Below, one piece after another: positions 11,913-22,778 of a stretch of DNA of 64,000 nt. The first letter of the stretch is position 1. Every line of letters begins with the position of its first letter. The DNA lies in assembly GCA_010094045.1 (NCBI GenBank), contig ML986602.1:186001-250000 (forward strand). Reading direction: 5' to 3'. The notes beneath the pieces are model-generated. The model saw only the letters and a list, made by a program, of their open reading frames with translations. It ran no database searches and was not told where the DNA came from. Source of the DNA: Lojkania enalia. Its lineage: Eukaryota; Ascomycota; Dothideomycetes; Pleosporales. The position numbers were made by a program, and so were the translations under genes.

Positions 11913-14750
11913 CTAACCAACATAATACCCATTCATCTCTAACACTACCAACAATCTCTCCACGGTATTCTCCTCACCGCTCCCTCTCCCCATTCCGTAC
12001 CCTCTCTTCCCCATCAATCCCCTACAAACACTAATAAACACTTTAATCTTCCCCTTCATCCTCCCATACAAATCTGAAACACTCTCCTCTATCTTTCCGT
12101 TTTCATTTTGCGTCTTTGCGAATGTTAGTATATTTTCAAAGATCTCCTCTAGCAGCGCCATGAGCTTCTTCTGCCGACGGCGGAGTAATAGGGAGAACAT
12201 GATGCTATCGAGACACTTTTCATGTGCGGATTTGAGCGCCTCGATTCCCTCTGTAACCCTAGTGCCGAGTTCACCGTTCAAATCTTCCTCTTCTAGTCGA
12301 GTCTCGACCGCGCTAATGAAAGAGGAGAAGCGTTCCCAATGCTCCGCGATTCCGGTCTGAAAGATGTACGTTGCAAGCGCAGCGACAAAATGATGTGCCT
12401 CGAGCCTGAATTTCCGCGACTCGGGATCCGAATAGAGTCGTGGAAGATGCGATATCACGAATAGCATGCGTGATAGGCGCAGCAGGAATTTGAATATGTA
12501 GTCATATTTCTCAAGCGAGGCGCTTGTGATGATGAGATTAAGTGGGCTAGGAGGCACGTATTGTAACCGCAGAAAATCTAGAGCGTAAAGGGAGTCTGGG
12601 TCCATGATTCGCTCCATTTCTCGTTCGTCGAGTTGCCGGACGGCGAAGTTGAGTTGGCCAGGCAATTCGTCACCCCTCTTGTGCGCTCCGGCTTCGACGT
12701 GTTGGTTCGCAGGTGGGAAGGAGTGCTTGGTAATGCTAGACGCGTAAAGGGTGGAGGAGTAGAAGCTCTCGCTCAGCACTCCCATAAGTGCTAGTCTCAG
12801 TTCAGAGCTTGCGGGTGGCCAGTTGCTGCGAGACCCAAGCTGGAGACCCATCTGGACGCCGCTACGCATCGTGCCTTTGCGGCGCTCTGCTGTTTCGCGC
12901 TCGGGGTCAAAGAGGGCGGACGAAAGTAGAGAAGAGAAGACTCCGTCGCCGAAAAGCTGATACTGTCGTTGGAGAGAAAGATGCATATGGAGCTGGTGGG
13001 AGCGGAAGAATAGACGGAGGGTTGTGGCGTTGATTAGCTTTGCCTGGGCTGTCAGAAGAGGGCGGAACGAGAGCATAGAGGTAATTGATAGTGGTGGTGG
13101 GAATATTGATGTTTTCTGGGCCTTTCCAATGGGTGTATTTGAGAGTATCTGTTCGGTAAGGATCTGTAGCTGGTCTGGGAGACCGCTGAGATTGTCCCCA
13201 GGATCTTGATCAAATAACTGAGCAGTCTCCTCAATGTATTTTCTAAAATCGGCATCATTGACATCCTCCCAATCATTATTCTTCTCGAAGCTCAAAGGAG
13301 GCTGCAATGGTTCCCTGGATCGAAGGGAGGGATCTTTATTGAAATTTAAAATGGTTCTGCGCAGAGCCTCCTCGTAGTCTTTTGCTCTTCTAGAGATGGT
13401 CTCGATTGCCTCCCATGCAAATTCCCATTCTAGGTCTGGTGGTTGAACTCCAAACTTCTCACAGGATACCAATGGATGCTCAGGATGGTGGAGCTTCAAG
13501 AATCGCAAGCTGTTGCCTGTTTCAAAGATTGTGTCCCCATCTTCGGGAGAGACAAAACGAGGCATCATCTCAGGGTTATATGAGTATTCCAATGGTCCTT
13601 CATTTTCGGGTTTGTCTTCGACCGCTACGAACCCGCATCTCTCCACAATCGGAATATTCTGCTCTTTTCGTATACCAATCCATTCTCCTAACACCTCCAA
13701 GCTAGGTCCCGCGACCCTGCGGAGGATCTGGGTCGACAGTTGACGGAGATCCGCCTCGCCTTCTTCCAACTCCAGAACTCTGTGATGGAGAATGGACGCC
13801 AAGTGTTCATTGCTCTTCGCGGCTCTTACTGCATCAACGAGGCGAGCAATATGGTTCAATATCCTTTGTGGCCGCGCGAAGAGTCGCTGTAGTTGCAACA
13901 GGGATCTGATAGTTGGCCGATGTCTCCCAAGGTGATGCTCAAAACTAGAGAGAATGCTCGACACACAAGTGGCTAGCGCCACCATGGCAGAAATGGAGAT
14001 CATTGAGGCAAACGTGCGTTCCACGAATGAACGCAGGTATAGAAATGCATTCCCGGTCAGAATGAACCGGTTGATGAGGCTTTGGGCAGATTGTAGACTT
14101 AGACCAGAGGCACGTCCGTCCCGAATAGCTGGCACGAATGACTTCAATCTCGGGTCGAAGTTGAATAGTAGAGAAGAACGACCAAGACCCAGGTTGAATA
14201 TTGATTCCAGCAGAACGTCGCCCCTAACCACCCTTCCAGTTGGAATATTTCCATCATCCTTGGCCAACGCTGCATCGAACGCCTGCGGACCAGCCTCGGT
14301 GATGTAACATGTGCGGCGCTCGTCATACTCTAGATTTTCAAATCCTTCCCAAGAGAAGAATACCACATCCTTGTTTGCGGGCCCCAACTCAAGTGCAATT
14401 CGCCATATGTCTTCTTCGGGCTCCAATGGCGGGGTCTCGATGGAGAGGGAGGACTGATCGAGGCTTTCAAGCTCCGGGAGTTGACCAAACTCAAACGCGT
14501 CTAAGTCTGGGAGGCATAATTCGCTATCCAAATGGTTTTTCGGGGCATAAGGGTGGTCGAGCCTGATTGAGGGGACTGCATGCCATTAGTTTGTGCTCGA
14601 CGCGTAAAGCCGGACGCGACAGGGCCTACCATCAAACTCCAAAGGCGTAAACAGCGAGGATTCGTAGGTGGTTGGATCGTCCAGGAAGGTGGAAGGCTTC
14701 CAAAAGCTATCGCTTGAAAATACATCGTGTATAAGGCCTTCGTCGTCCAT
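11913..14750 (-). CDS. Gamma-tubulin complex component (GCP5/GCP6-like)
   Basis: Spliced model: complement(11913..14575, 14630..14750), 927 aa. The 54 bp intron (GTAGGC..GCATGCAG, with CTAAT upstream) joins MDDEGLIHDVFSSDSFWKP to the large exon in frame. The GRIP/GCP N-terminal part is visible at about residues 140-330 (VLLESIFNLGLGRSSLLFNFD, FILTGNAFLYLRSFVERTF). The C-terminal GCP domain spans about 560-925 (LIITSASLEKYDYIFKFLLR, LEAHHFVAALATYIFQ) and ends with the family-like LLVVLEMNGYY. GCPs build the gamma-tubulin ring that nucleates microtubules at spindle pole bodies. Length and the divergent middle favour the GCP6/Alp16 type over the GCP2/3 core, but I cannot prove the subtype. Its ATG is 237 bp from the EAF7 ATG, in head-to-head orientation. 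Confidence 0.85.
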
Positions 14751-14987
14751 GCTGGCATGGAACTACAACGCGGAATTGGTGGGCTGCCCAGAGAGGTATT
14801 GCGGCATGACGCTTGTGCCAACTTCAGCCCTACGCGGACCCTGCAACGAACCTCCGTATAGCAAGCAATCACCGTCGCTCCACCAAACACCGCCTCTCTA
14901 CCACCGCGTCTTCACGTACATCTCGTCCCCGTGGCATTGTTCTCCGTTCCCACATTGACCTATCGCCAGCAAATTGCGTGAAGCGCA
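14751..14987. promoter_or_regulatory. Bidirectional promoter, GCP6-like / EAF7
   Basis: Only 237 bp separate the two divergent start codons, so both promoters and both leaders must fit here. I see no clear TATA box. An out-of-frame ATG lies just upstream of the GCP start (CCATGCCAGCATGG) and could act as a weak upstream start. Confidence 0.6.
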
Positions 14988-15915
14988 ATGCCTCCGCGCA
15001 AGAAGGCAAAGGCCAGCGCGGCATCCACCCCTCTCGCTGAATCCCAACCCAAAACGCCGCAGGAGACGGTTCCTACGCCGTCGCAAGATCCTGGCTCTTC
15101 GCCGCAAAATGAAAACAGCGTGCTCAACGATCCTTGGACCGATGACCAGGAGACGCAGCTGTTCAAGAGCATGATCAGATGGAAGCCCACTGGTAGGTAC
15201 CTCCGTCTGGATGCGGTAGCCCTGCTCACTGATGCCCCGTCCTACAGGCTTGCACAAGCACTTCCGCATGATTTCCATACATAGCAACCTCCGCTCACAT
15301 GGCTTCGTCACCGAGGACACCCCACATACACGCATCCCCGGCATCTGGCGCAAGCTGCACTCTCTCTATGACCTCCGCGCCCTCGACGACCGCGAGAATG
15401 CATACACCTTCCATGACCTTCCCGATCCTGTTGATCCGAGAGAATCTGCTCGAATCCCCGAGTTCGCGCTGCCTGAGGACGAGTTTGGAGAGCTGATGTG
15501 GCAGAAGAGGTTCCATGGCCCAGAGTCCGAGGTCTCTTCTTCCCCTCCCCTAATGCCCACGGATGATAAGGCATTGTACCAGCCCGGATTTGGCTTGCTA
15601 CAAGATCTCCCTAATGGGCCGAGTTCGCAAAATGCAGAAAGCGTATCGGGAGCACCTCCTACACCAAAGAATACCAAAACGACGCGTTCAAGTCGGACAA
15701 CCACAAAGGGAGCAAGAGCCGCAAAAGCCGGGCAAGCTGCTAAAAGCAGTAAGACTCAGTCTGCAGTCTCGAGCTCTGGAGAATCTGCAGGGGAAGATGA
15801 GGACGACGAAGAAAGCAGCTCCGAGTCTGAAGAAGAGACAGCTCCAAGCACTAGGAGAACGAACCGTGGCGGTGGCCGCAATCGCCCTGCACCAAAACGG
15901 ACGAGGAAACGATGA
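14988..15915 (+). CDS. eaf7: NuA4 histone acetyltransferase subunit Eaf7
   Basis: Spliced model: join(14988..15192, 15248..15915), 290 aa. The 55 bp intron (GTAGGT..CCTACAG) is phase 1 and falls inside the conserved core: NDPWTDDQETQLFKSMIRWKPTG continues as LHKHFRMISIHSNLRSHGF, the Eaf7/MRGBP (CT20) signature at about residues 45-90. IPGIWRKLHSLYDL and EFALPEDEFGELMW follow. The second half is low complexity: Thr/Lys/Ala, an acidic Ser/Glu tract (about 240-265), and a basic Arg/Gly-rich tail, as expected of a chromatin-bound subunit. The N-terminus is Lys/Ala/Ser-rich. The known role is in the Eaf5-Eaf7-Eaf3 module of NuA4. Confidence 0.92.
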
Positions 15916-16043
15916 AAAGAGTTGAAAACATCAAATGATCTGAACGGTACGCTGATAAGCGGATTTCATCAAGGAGAACCGTCTAAAGAATATGATTGTT
16001 TATGCTTCAATGGCTACCTGTCGTAGGACATTGGTGCACCTAC

Positions 16044-17298
16044 TCACTTCCGCTCGCTACTCTCTATCCTGTTCAAAAATTGAGAATCCGGAATAGTCGA
16101 AGTCGCTTCCGGCCGGATATATGGCATGATCTCTTGGCACACGCGCATGTATCCATCGGCAACTTCTCGCCACCGGCCATTTTCCTTGATGACTCTCATC
16201 ATGCCTGCGTACCCTATCGGGAGGTATTCTCTCAATGGTTATTGGATTCAAGACCCACAGCGCATCCAGGTTCAATGGTAAAAGTCTCCAAACAAGCGAA
16301 TCCCACGTGCCATTCATAAGCTGGATATACCCTAAGCTGAGCCGTTTTAACATAGGAAACCACCTCAAGTTGTCAATGATGTCACTCTCTTGAAAGAAAT
16401 AAGTGCTATCTGTCAAGAGCCTGAATTCCTTTACCGTCGTCAATTTTCGAAACCCTGAGAAGCCCGTAATATGTGTGGGTGTAACGGTAGTTTCTTCTGC
16501 CTTTCTGGCAACAGCAATTTCAAGAAATTCAAGTTGCGGGAGACCTGCTATCCACAACTGAATTATAGCATTGCTCCGAATTCCCAGACTCCTTTCCCCG
16601 AATCCGGTGAGGTTGACAGATAGGCGTTTTATGCTACTTGGGGTGGCGTATGGCTGAACAGCGCACCACAAACCACGATTCCCGAATAAGGGTACCGTCA
16701 CCGATTCCAGTTCTAAGCCAGCTTTGGCGCAGGCCTGGCAAAACACAACAATGTCATTGTCTCCACACCTTTTCATACCCGGGCTGTACGCCCTCGCGGG
16801 TTCTCCGGCCAGAGTACAGTAATATTCAGCCCTTCCCCATCGAAACCTTGTTTGCGTGGACCAACAACCGTCAAAGTACCTTTTTGTTACAGGGTAATAA
16901 CGCAGATGTTTTATCCTGGGGAACTGTTCCAACACTACGGCTAGATATGTATAGAAGCCACTGGGCCTTCCAATTCCTTCAGCTTTTAGTATCAAGCCAC
17001 ATAGAGACAAGGTCGCCATCAACTTGGCGTATTCAGATTGTGAAACTGCTTCAAGATCTGGCATGCGTGTACCGATTGTAAAGAATGGGGTCTCTTCTAG
17101 GACTTTGACAAACAGCTCTCTGAGTGGTGAGCATTCTCGAAGCCCTGCCCACACAGTCCGGGCACTCAAGATACCCCGTTTGGAGGCTAGTGTAAGAGTG
17201 GGGAAGCGTTCGGTGGTAGGGTATTCGTACTCTAACAGATTGCGGCATACCTTGTCGAAGGTCTCGCGCGGGAGGTCATTAATTGTTATGGTTGCCAT
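16044..17298 (-). CDS. F-box/LRR-like protein with probable 3' frameshift
   Basis: From ATG 17298 one frame runs 413 codons to 16057. The start (TINDLPRETFDKVCRNLLEYE) resembles a short F-box. The remainder has hydrophobic spacing like leucine-rich F-box partners (SIKRLSVNLTGFGERSLG, LPQLEFLEIAV, LRWFPMLKRLSLGYI). No intron is evident. Near 16235-16245 the protein quality drops: the annotated frame becomes Arg/His-rich, while the adjacent frame down to 16044 reads as a much more natural helix-rich ending (REYLPIGYAGMMRVIKEN, VCQEIMPYIRPEA). A stop sits just upstream in that second frame and no usable GT..AG pair bridges it. This points to a one- or two-base indel or a sequence error. Function: presumably a substrate adaptor for an SCF ligase, but weakly supported. 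Confidence 0.6.
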
Positions 17299-18182
17299 GG
17301 CATACTACGACTTGGATTGGGGAATGAGCTATAAGATGCGAAATATGGAGATCTGCTCTCTTACAAGAGGCATGGTTTAAATAACTAGAAATTGTACTAC
17401 ATAATTGATAATGTAAGCACATCCTACAGCACCGATATCTAGATTCCGTATGCCGCTTCACACAGCGAGGCAGAGTAACAGGGTTGAGACAGGCAGCTTC
17501 AATTTTTTCCGTCAATCCCATTCAATCTGTTGAATTCACTTCTTTAATGGTATTTAAGTATTGGAATAGGAGTGATTGGACAGCTTCATTTCCACACCGC
17601 AGTCACTAAGTCATGCCTATTCAGATTGCTATATCCTACCCCAATTCATCGGAATGCTCGGTAGATCGGAGACGCGGGCGACGATTGAATAGTTGAAGTT
17701 GTACTAAACATACAGCGTGAAAATTGCTGGTGTGCGGTGTAACAAGACTGAATCGTGGATCTCGTAGCACTCCATTGGCCCCTTGGGTACCGCCTTGGGA
17801 TTCTATTATATCATTGCAAACGAGGAATTGCCAATCCAAGAGGCGAGCAAAGGCCAGAGTCCACTTACCGCACGATGGGAAGATTGTAGAGGTGGGCACA
17901 AGCACCCGATGGCTCGGGTACTACCTAGTTACAATAGGAACTGTTGCCCAGCCAAGTGCTATTTCCCACTCGAGTGTTTGTCGAATGTTTGTTCATAAAT
18001 TTCACCCTCCACCTAGTTGGCACCTTCCACGAGAACACTCACACCACACACTCCTTCTTTGAACCAAAAAAAAAAAAAAGATATTCCTTCATTATACTCT
18101 CATTTCTCCGACTATCTCCTACGGTTTTCTTCAAGTATAGCTACTTAAGAAAACAAGCCCTACGCACTACACACACGGCAGA
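17299..18182. other. Divergent intergenic region, 0.88 kb
   Basis: Promoter space between the F-box-like gene (minus) and the secreted protein gene (plus). A 13-base A run lies near 18067-18079, about 100 bp before the secreted protein start. No gene seen. Confidence 0.5.
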
Positions 18183-18711
18183 ATGAAACTCATCTTTATC
18201 TTCCTTACTGCCCTCATCGCCCCCATAACCGCCACCCCAACGCGCCATGAGGCAAGCTTCATCACCGCAGCCCCGCGCTTCCACGGTCTCCCGGATATGA
18301 CAGTCGATAAACCCGATAATAACGATAGAGACGGCTGCGCTAATTGTGAGGAGGAGCTCAAGCGAGAGTACCAGGCCTGCGTAGACGTATGTATTTCCAC
18401 CCGTCGCCCTACACCCGCAAACAATATGATGGGTAGTAATCTAAGTTTGAACTACAGTTGAGCGACACCCATCACACCTATACCGATGGCAGGGTCGATG
18501 AGAACAAGCACTGCGAGATGACCTGCTGGAAGCATGCCTGTTTCCTGAACGACGCCGAGAACAATGTAAGTTTTGCACTACTCCTGTAAAGGATGTTTTG
18601 TTTGGGACGACTACTGATGCGTGGTAGCCGTGCCGTGGTTGTGCGGAGAAGTATGCACAGTGCATCAGTGTGAACTTTTACCATGTCCCCCATACCGTGA
18701 TTGGGGAATAA
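18183..18711 (+). CDS. Small secreted cysteine-rich protein, 131 aa
   Basis: Spliced model: join(18183..18386, 18458..18565, 18628..18711). Both introns are phase 0 with canonical GTATGT and GTAAGT donors, and all three exons stay open. Residues 1-17 form a clear signal peptide (MKLIFIFLTALIAPITA). The mature part has nine cysteines in three groups, one per exon: C-x2-C-x10-C, C-x3-C-x4-C and C-x2-C-x6-C. It ends with an uncharged tail. There is no GPI signal or TM segment. I recognise no known fold. Size, signal peptide and cysteine content match the class of fungal small secreted proteins that includes candidate effectors and surface proteins. The odd cysteine number leaves one free thiol or an intermolecular bond. 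No function is assigned. Confidence 0.8.
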
Positions 18712-19202
18712 ATTCGGCGACGAGCAAGCGATACTTCAAGCCTATTGATATGAGCTTTTGGCAAAAGGCGAAAGACTGGTTGGATTGGATTGGTATACTC
18801 ATACAGATTACAATGTGTAAGGCAAGAAGTGTCAACATTTCTAGGCGAACAGTGATGGCTAGTGAAGCACGATGGAATGTATACTTTAAAGGACTGCTCC
18901 AGATATTCTCTTTGGGGTTTCATGGCTTCCGTGGCACTGTTTTGATGGACTTCCGTCCATGCTTTGTTTCACATACTATTTCAGTGAAAGACATGGAGGA
19001 AATCATAGCTCCACCCTTTCTACTACTACTCTCTTGACATGCAAGAATATTCACTGTAAAATTCCAGCGCAGAGAGGATCTTCACAGTTATCATTCCAAA
19101 CAACAGCATTCGCCTCCACTAAAGCCCATCGCAACCCTTCGGCAACAGCATGATACCAATGCATAAACGAACTCTACCTAAACCCGCAACCGGTCACACC
19201 CC
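18712..19202. other. Convergent intergenic region, 0.49 kb
   Basis: 3' flanks of the secreted protein gene and the lyase gene. Nothing else seen. Confidence 0.5.
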
Positions 19203-20957
19203 TCAATGCAGCAACTTCCCTCCACCCGCCACAAACTCCCCCTTCTCCACCCTTTCACACAAACCCTTCAACACCTTCCCAGCCCACTCGAAATCCGCCA
19301 CCTCCAAATAGACCTGCGCACTCAACCGTACCCACCATTTCTCATCATACCAAAACACAAACATAAACGTCCGAAACTCATCTATCATCTTCCTCGTCAT
19401 CCACGCCCTAACTACGCCCGCATACCCACCAATCTTATCTTTCGAAATACCGTGCTGTGCCCCAATTGAGACGATATTTCTGTAATCGAGTGGTAGCTGG
19501 ACGTTCACGAGGCAGCATTTTGTGAAGGAGTGAGTGGCGTTGTCGAGGATGGGTGTGTTTCCCAAGATCTTAGACACGGTGTTCGCGGCTTGCAGGGCGA
19601 GGGTGTGGACGTAGCGCAGGATAGCGGATTCGCCGCCAAGACGTTGGCGGTAGGATATTGCGGCGGGGATGCAGAGGTAGGGGGTGTTGTCTAGGGTGCC
19701 GACAAAGGAGAAGTTTGACGTGAAGGCTGGGGGTGGGTGGTTAGTCAAGTGGATTAGATCGCGGGTAAGTTTGGGTGACATTTGATATGAAATGAAAGAC
19801 ATACCAGACCCGTCATGCGCAGGCAACGGACTACTCCTCTTCTCCCCTTCACTCGGCAACGCAATAAACCCATGCGACGTCGGCAGCGTGGACCTCAGCA
19901 TATGCTGGTTCCGCACCGGTACATAAAACACAGCGCATCCCCTCGGCGCAAATAACCATTTGTGACAGTTCGAGACGAAGAAATCCGGGTCCAGGGCCGA
20001 GAGATCGAGCTCCACGTGTCCGACTCCATGCGCACCGTCGATGCAGGAAAGCACCCCGCGCTCCTTGCATGCGGCGGTAAGGTCCTCGAAGGGGAGGCGC
20101 ACGCCCGGGATGCTGACGATGGTGTCGAGGATTGCAATTTTGACGGTGCCGCCGCTGGCCTCGATCTCAGAGACTTTTGCGTGGAAAAGGGAGAGGAATT
20201 CAGAGTCTTCGATGGGCAGCTTGTAGTCAATTTTGGCGGCCGACGCGGGCGTCGTCTCGGTGATATAGGTTACCGTGTTCTCGCAAGCACCGTAGATGGT
20301 ATTGAAGTAAAGTATGTGGTCGCTCTTTTCGAAGACGAGATTTCGAAGAACAGTGTTAATGCCTATGGTTGCATTTGAGACTGTGGCATGTTAGTTTATA
20401 GGTGTTCAAAGTAGTCGGGATAGGGGCTAAGGAGACTTTTGAAGACGTACCAAAGACTATGGTTTCGAGAGGCGCGTTTAGCACTTTGGATATTGCGAGG
20501 CGGGATTCGCCGAGGAGTTTATTATACTCGAAGAGGATGAAGGAGTCTGGACGGGCTTCGACTTCGTCTTGGTAGTGGCGCATTGCTTCGCGGATGGGGC
20601 GAGGGTAGGTGCCGAAGGAGCCTAGATATGTTAGGTATATTCGCTGCATAAGGAAGTTTGTGACTGAAAGTGAGGACTTAAAAACAGTATGTCTATGTGG
20701 TTATAATGTTGTGGATATTCCTTCAATCACAAATGGAGTAACTTGAAATTTGAAATGTTTTCCCTTTGATCTTCAAGGAGACTGAAAAAATTCTGCTAGA
20801 TTTGGATTCGACTGCTGGAATGTGGATATAGAATGGACATATCTTTACCATGATTGAGATTCAACCAGTTATCTTCAAACAAGAAATCTTTCCTCAGCTC
20901 TTTGCCAAACTTGACATCTTGGCTCTTCGTATTTAGAGTGAGTTCTTTTGACGCCAT
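19203..20957 (-). CDS. Egt2-like PLP-dependent C-S lyase (class V aminotransferase fold)
   Basis: Spliced model: complement(19203..19726, 19805..20380, 20451..20621, 20849..20957), 459 aa, all introns phase 1. Exon 1 ends in WLNLNH and joins GSFGTYPRPIREAMR, recreating the conserved LNHGSFG of this family. FVSNATIGINTVLRN, CIDGAHGVGHVELDL and SNCHKWLFAPRG follow; Lys234 in that last motif is the PLP Schiff-base lysine. LRSTLPTSHGF and FVGTLDNTPYLC complete the core. The overall layout and these motifs match fungal Egt2 (hercynylcysteine sulfoxide lyase, last step of ergothioneine synthesis) and the related isopenicillin-N-epimerase-like/LolT group. I cannot separate Egt2 from its paralogues by eye, so I leave the symbol empty. 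The first intron is 227 bp, long for this window. No Egt1 gene is nearby. Confidence 0.85.
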
Positions 20958-21737
20958 TTTAAAGAAAACTTGCACGTAGTCTAAACCGCTATGAATGTAT
21001 CGAAACTCTGTTGTCCTTGACGCAGTCTATATATCTCCAATACGTGTGCTAGGATGACTCGAAACCGGCCGGCGTTAGCGATATCGGGTCTAATTCGCAC
21101 CTGTTCGCGAAAGGGCGTGTATGACATGAGCTGGAGCTCTGAGGGCGGCATGGGCCAATTAGAATACGCGCGTTTATGATCGGCTAGCTACGGACGCTCC
21201 ACTACGATGGAGCTAGTATCAATTGAACAAACCCTTAGTGATGGCATGTCTTATAGAGAACTATTCTAATTTTCCACCCTAACACCTTTGTACATACCAG
21301 CAGACGAGTACCCGAGGTTCATGCGATATTGGAATTGCGAGACTACAGTAGAAGCGACCTCTAGCCTGCTTAGTCAGCGATAGTCAAGACGTAGACGCTG
21401 CTGTTGAAAGGAGGGTGTAGATAAGTGAACAATGCGACGCGCGAGAAGTATTCACAGGCATTAATACCTTTCGGATATTATTCAAACTATTCGGATTGAT
21501 TGGTAGGTATCTATGACTTCCGCAATACTCCTCCATCAGATGCCGAGTTGTAAATGGTCTCATCGCCGGGATGACAACGTAAGTCAATAGTCCTGGAACC
21601 TACCAGGGTAATTATGTACAAAAGCGCGAAACGAATTTTACAGCAGCGAGCGTCGCTGAATATGCCGACCCATCCCAACTCAATTTGCTAAATCTGAAGT
21701 ATTATGCAGGCGACAAAAAAAGATGCAGGAAACTTCA
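20958..21737. other. Intergenic region, 0.78 kb
   Basis: Upstream region of the Egt2-like lyase and 3' flank of the next minus-strand gene. Short frames only; no supported gene. Confidence 0.5.
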
Positions 21738-22778
21738 TTATATTGTCCGGAATCCCGACGCCATCTCCCGTTTTACTCGTCGCCTGTACTGTTCGCGGAA
21801 CTGTATCCGACCGACGGTACCAGCGCCCACCGCGGCGATGAATAGGCCTGTCCACACGCAGGTAATGACAAGACCAGTCGGGAAGAAGGCGAGGGTCATG
21901 CCCGGCACATCGAATGGCTCCGCGGCTGCGACCGCATCCGAGGCTGATGCGGCGGCTGCGGCTGCATCGGTTGGTGTTGTGTCTTGTTGCGCAAAGACGC
22001 CATTCTTAAATGATGCTTCTTCAGAGTCGAGTACGACAGAGAGCATCTGATCCGAATCCGGTTGTTGGGCAGTCAATTCGATAGTTGGGATCAAGTATTG
22101 CTTTAGCTCGTCTCTGTTGAATTGATCAGTTAAAGGTATAGAGATCAGAAGACTGTGGGGCTTGTCTTACCGCTGCATTGCTTGGCCCATGAGGTTGTCA
22201 TTAATCTGGCCAACGTATGCTTGTACTTTGACTTGTTCTGGTTTACTACTAGAGCCTGTGTCTTGTCTCTCGACCAGTTGGCCCATGAGATCTCGCCTTA
22301 GCAATGTATTGTTCGTAGCACCTATCCTGGCGCCTGAGTACGCCATGCTCATCATGACATCGGCGGAGGATATCCCAGTCCATGGATCGATTGCTGGAGC
22401 GATGCTATATAGTCGTAGCTCGGCCATGAATATGCCTTTTGTGCTGTCTAGGAACGGCAGGTTGTAGCAGACCGCGAAACCGCTTGGGTTGGAGGCTTTG
22501 AGTCCGCTCATTGCATCGTCGCAAGCTGCTCTTGTCTGATTCTCCCACTGAGCGAAATCGATGTTCTCTGCATCGCCGGATGCTGGCGTTGTCGAGACTT
22601 GCGGTGCCCGTATCACAAGATCTGGAACATCTCTTTCTGTAAGGGTTGCCACTAGTGAGTCTGCGTCTCGTCGAAGAACGGATTCTAGGTCCTCGCTGCG
22701 TTGGAAAAGTGAGTTGACTTTTGCCGAGGCCTGACCGGCGATGAGCAGACCGCCCATCAAAGCAGTTTGGAAGAACAT
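21738..22778 (-). CDS. Fungal signal-peptide, single-TM protein of unknown function
   Basis: Spliced model: complement(21738..22113, 22171..22778), 327 aa, one 57 bp phase 2 intron (GTAAGA..AACAG). A signal peptide is evident (MFFQTALMGGLLIAGQASA). The luminal part has an ordered-looking centre at about residues 70-200 (WENQTRAACDDAMSGLKAS, GFAVCYNLPFLDSTKGIFMAELRLY) with NQT and NNT N-glycosylation sites. An Ala-rich stretch comes next. A C-terminal TM (FPTGLVITCVWTGLFIAAVGAG) is followed by a short basic tail (QFREQYRRRVKRE). This is type I membrane topology. I do not recognise a named family, though the features suggest a conserved fungal protein of the secretory pathway or cell surface. 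Confidence 0.75.

Noticed and set aside
18183..22778. A possible metabolite cluster from the lyase, secreted and membrane genes.
   Set aside because: No core synthase, oxidase, transporter or regulator is present; the neighbours look unrelated.
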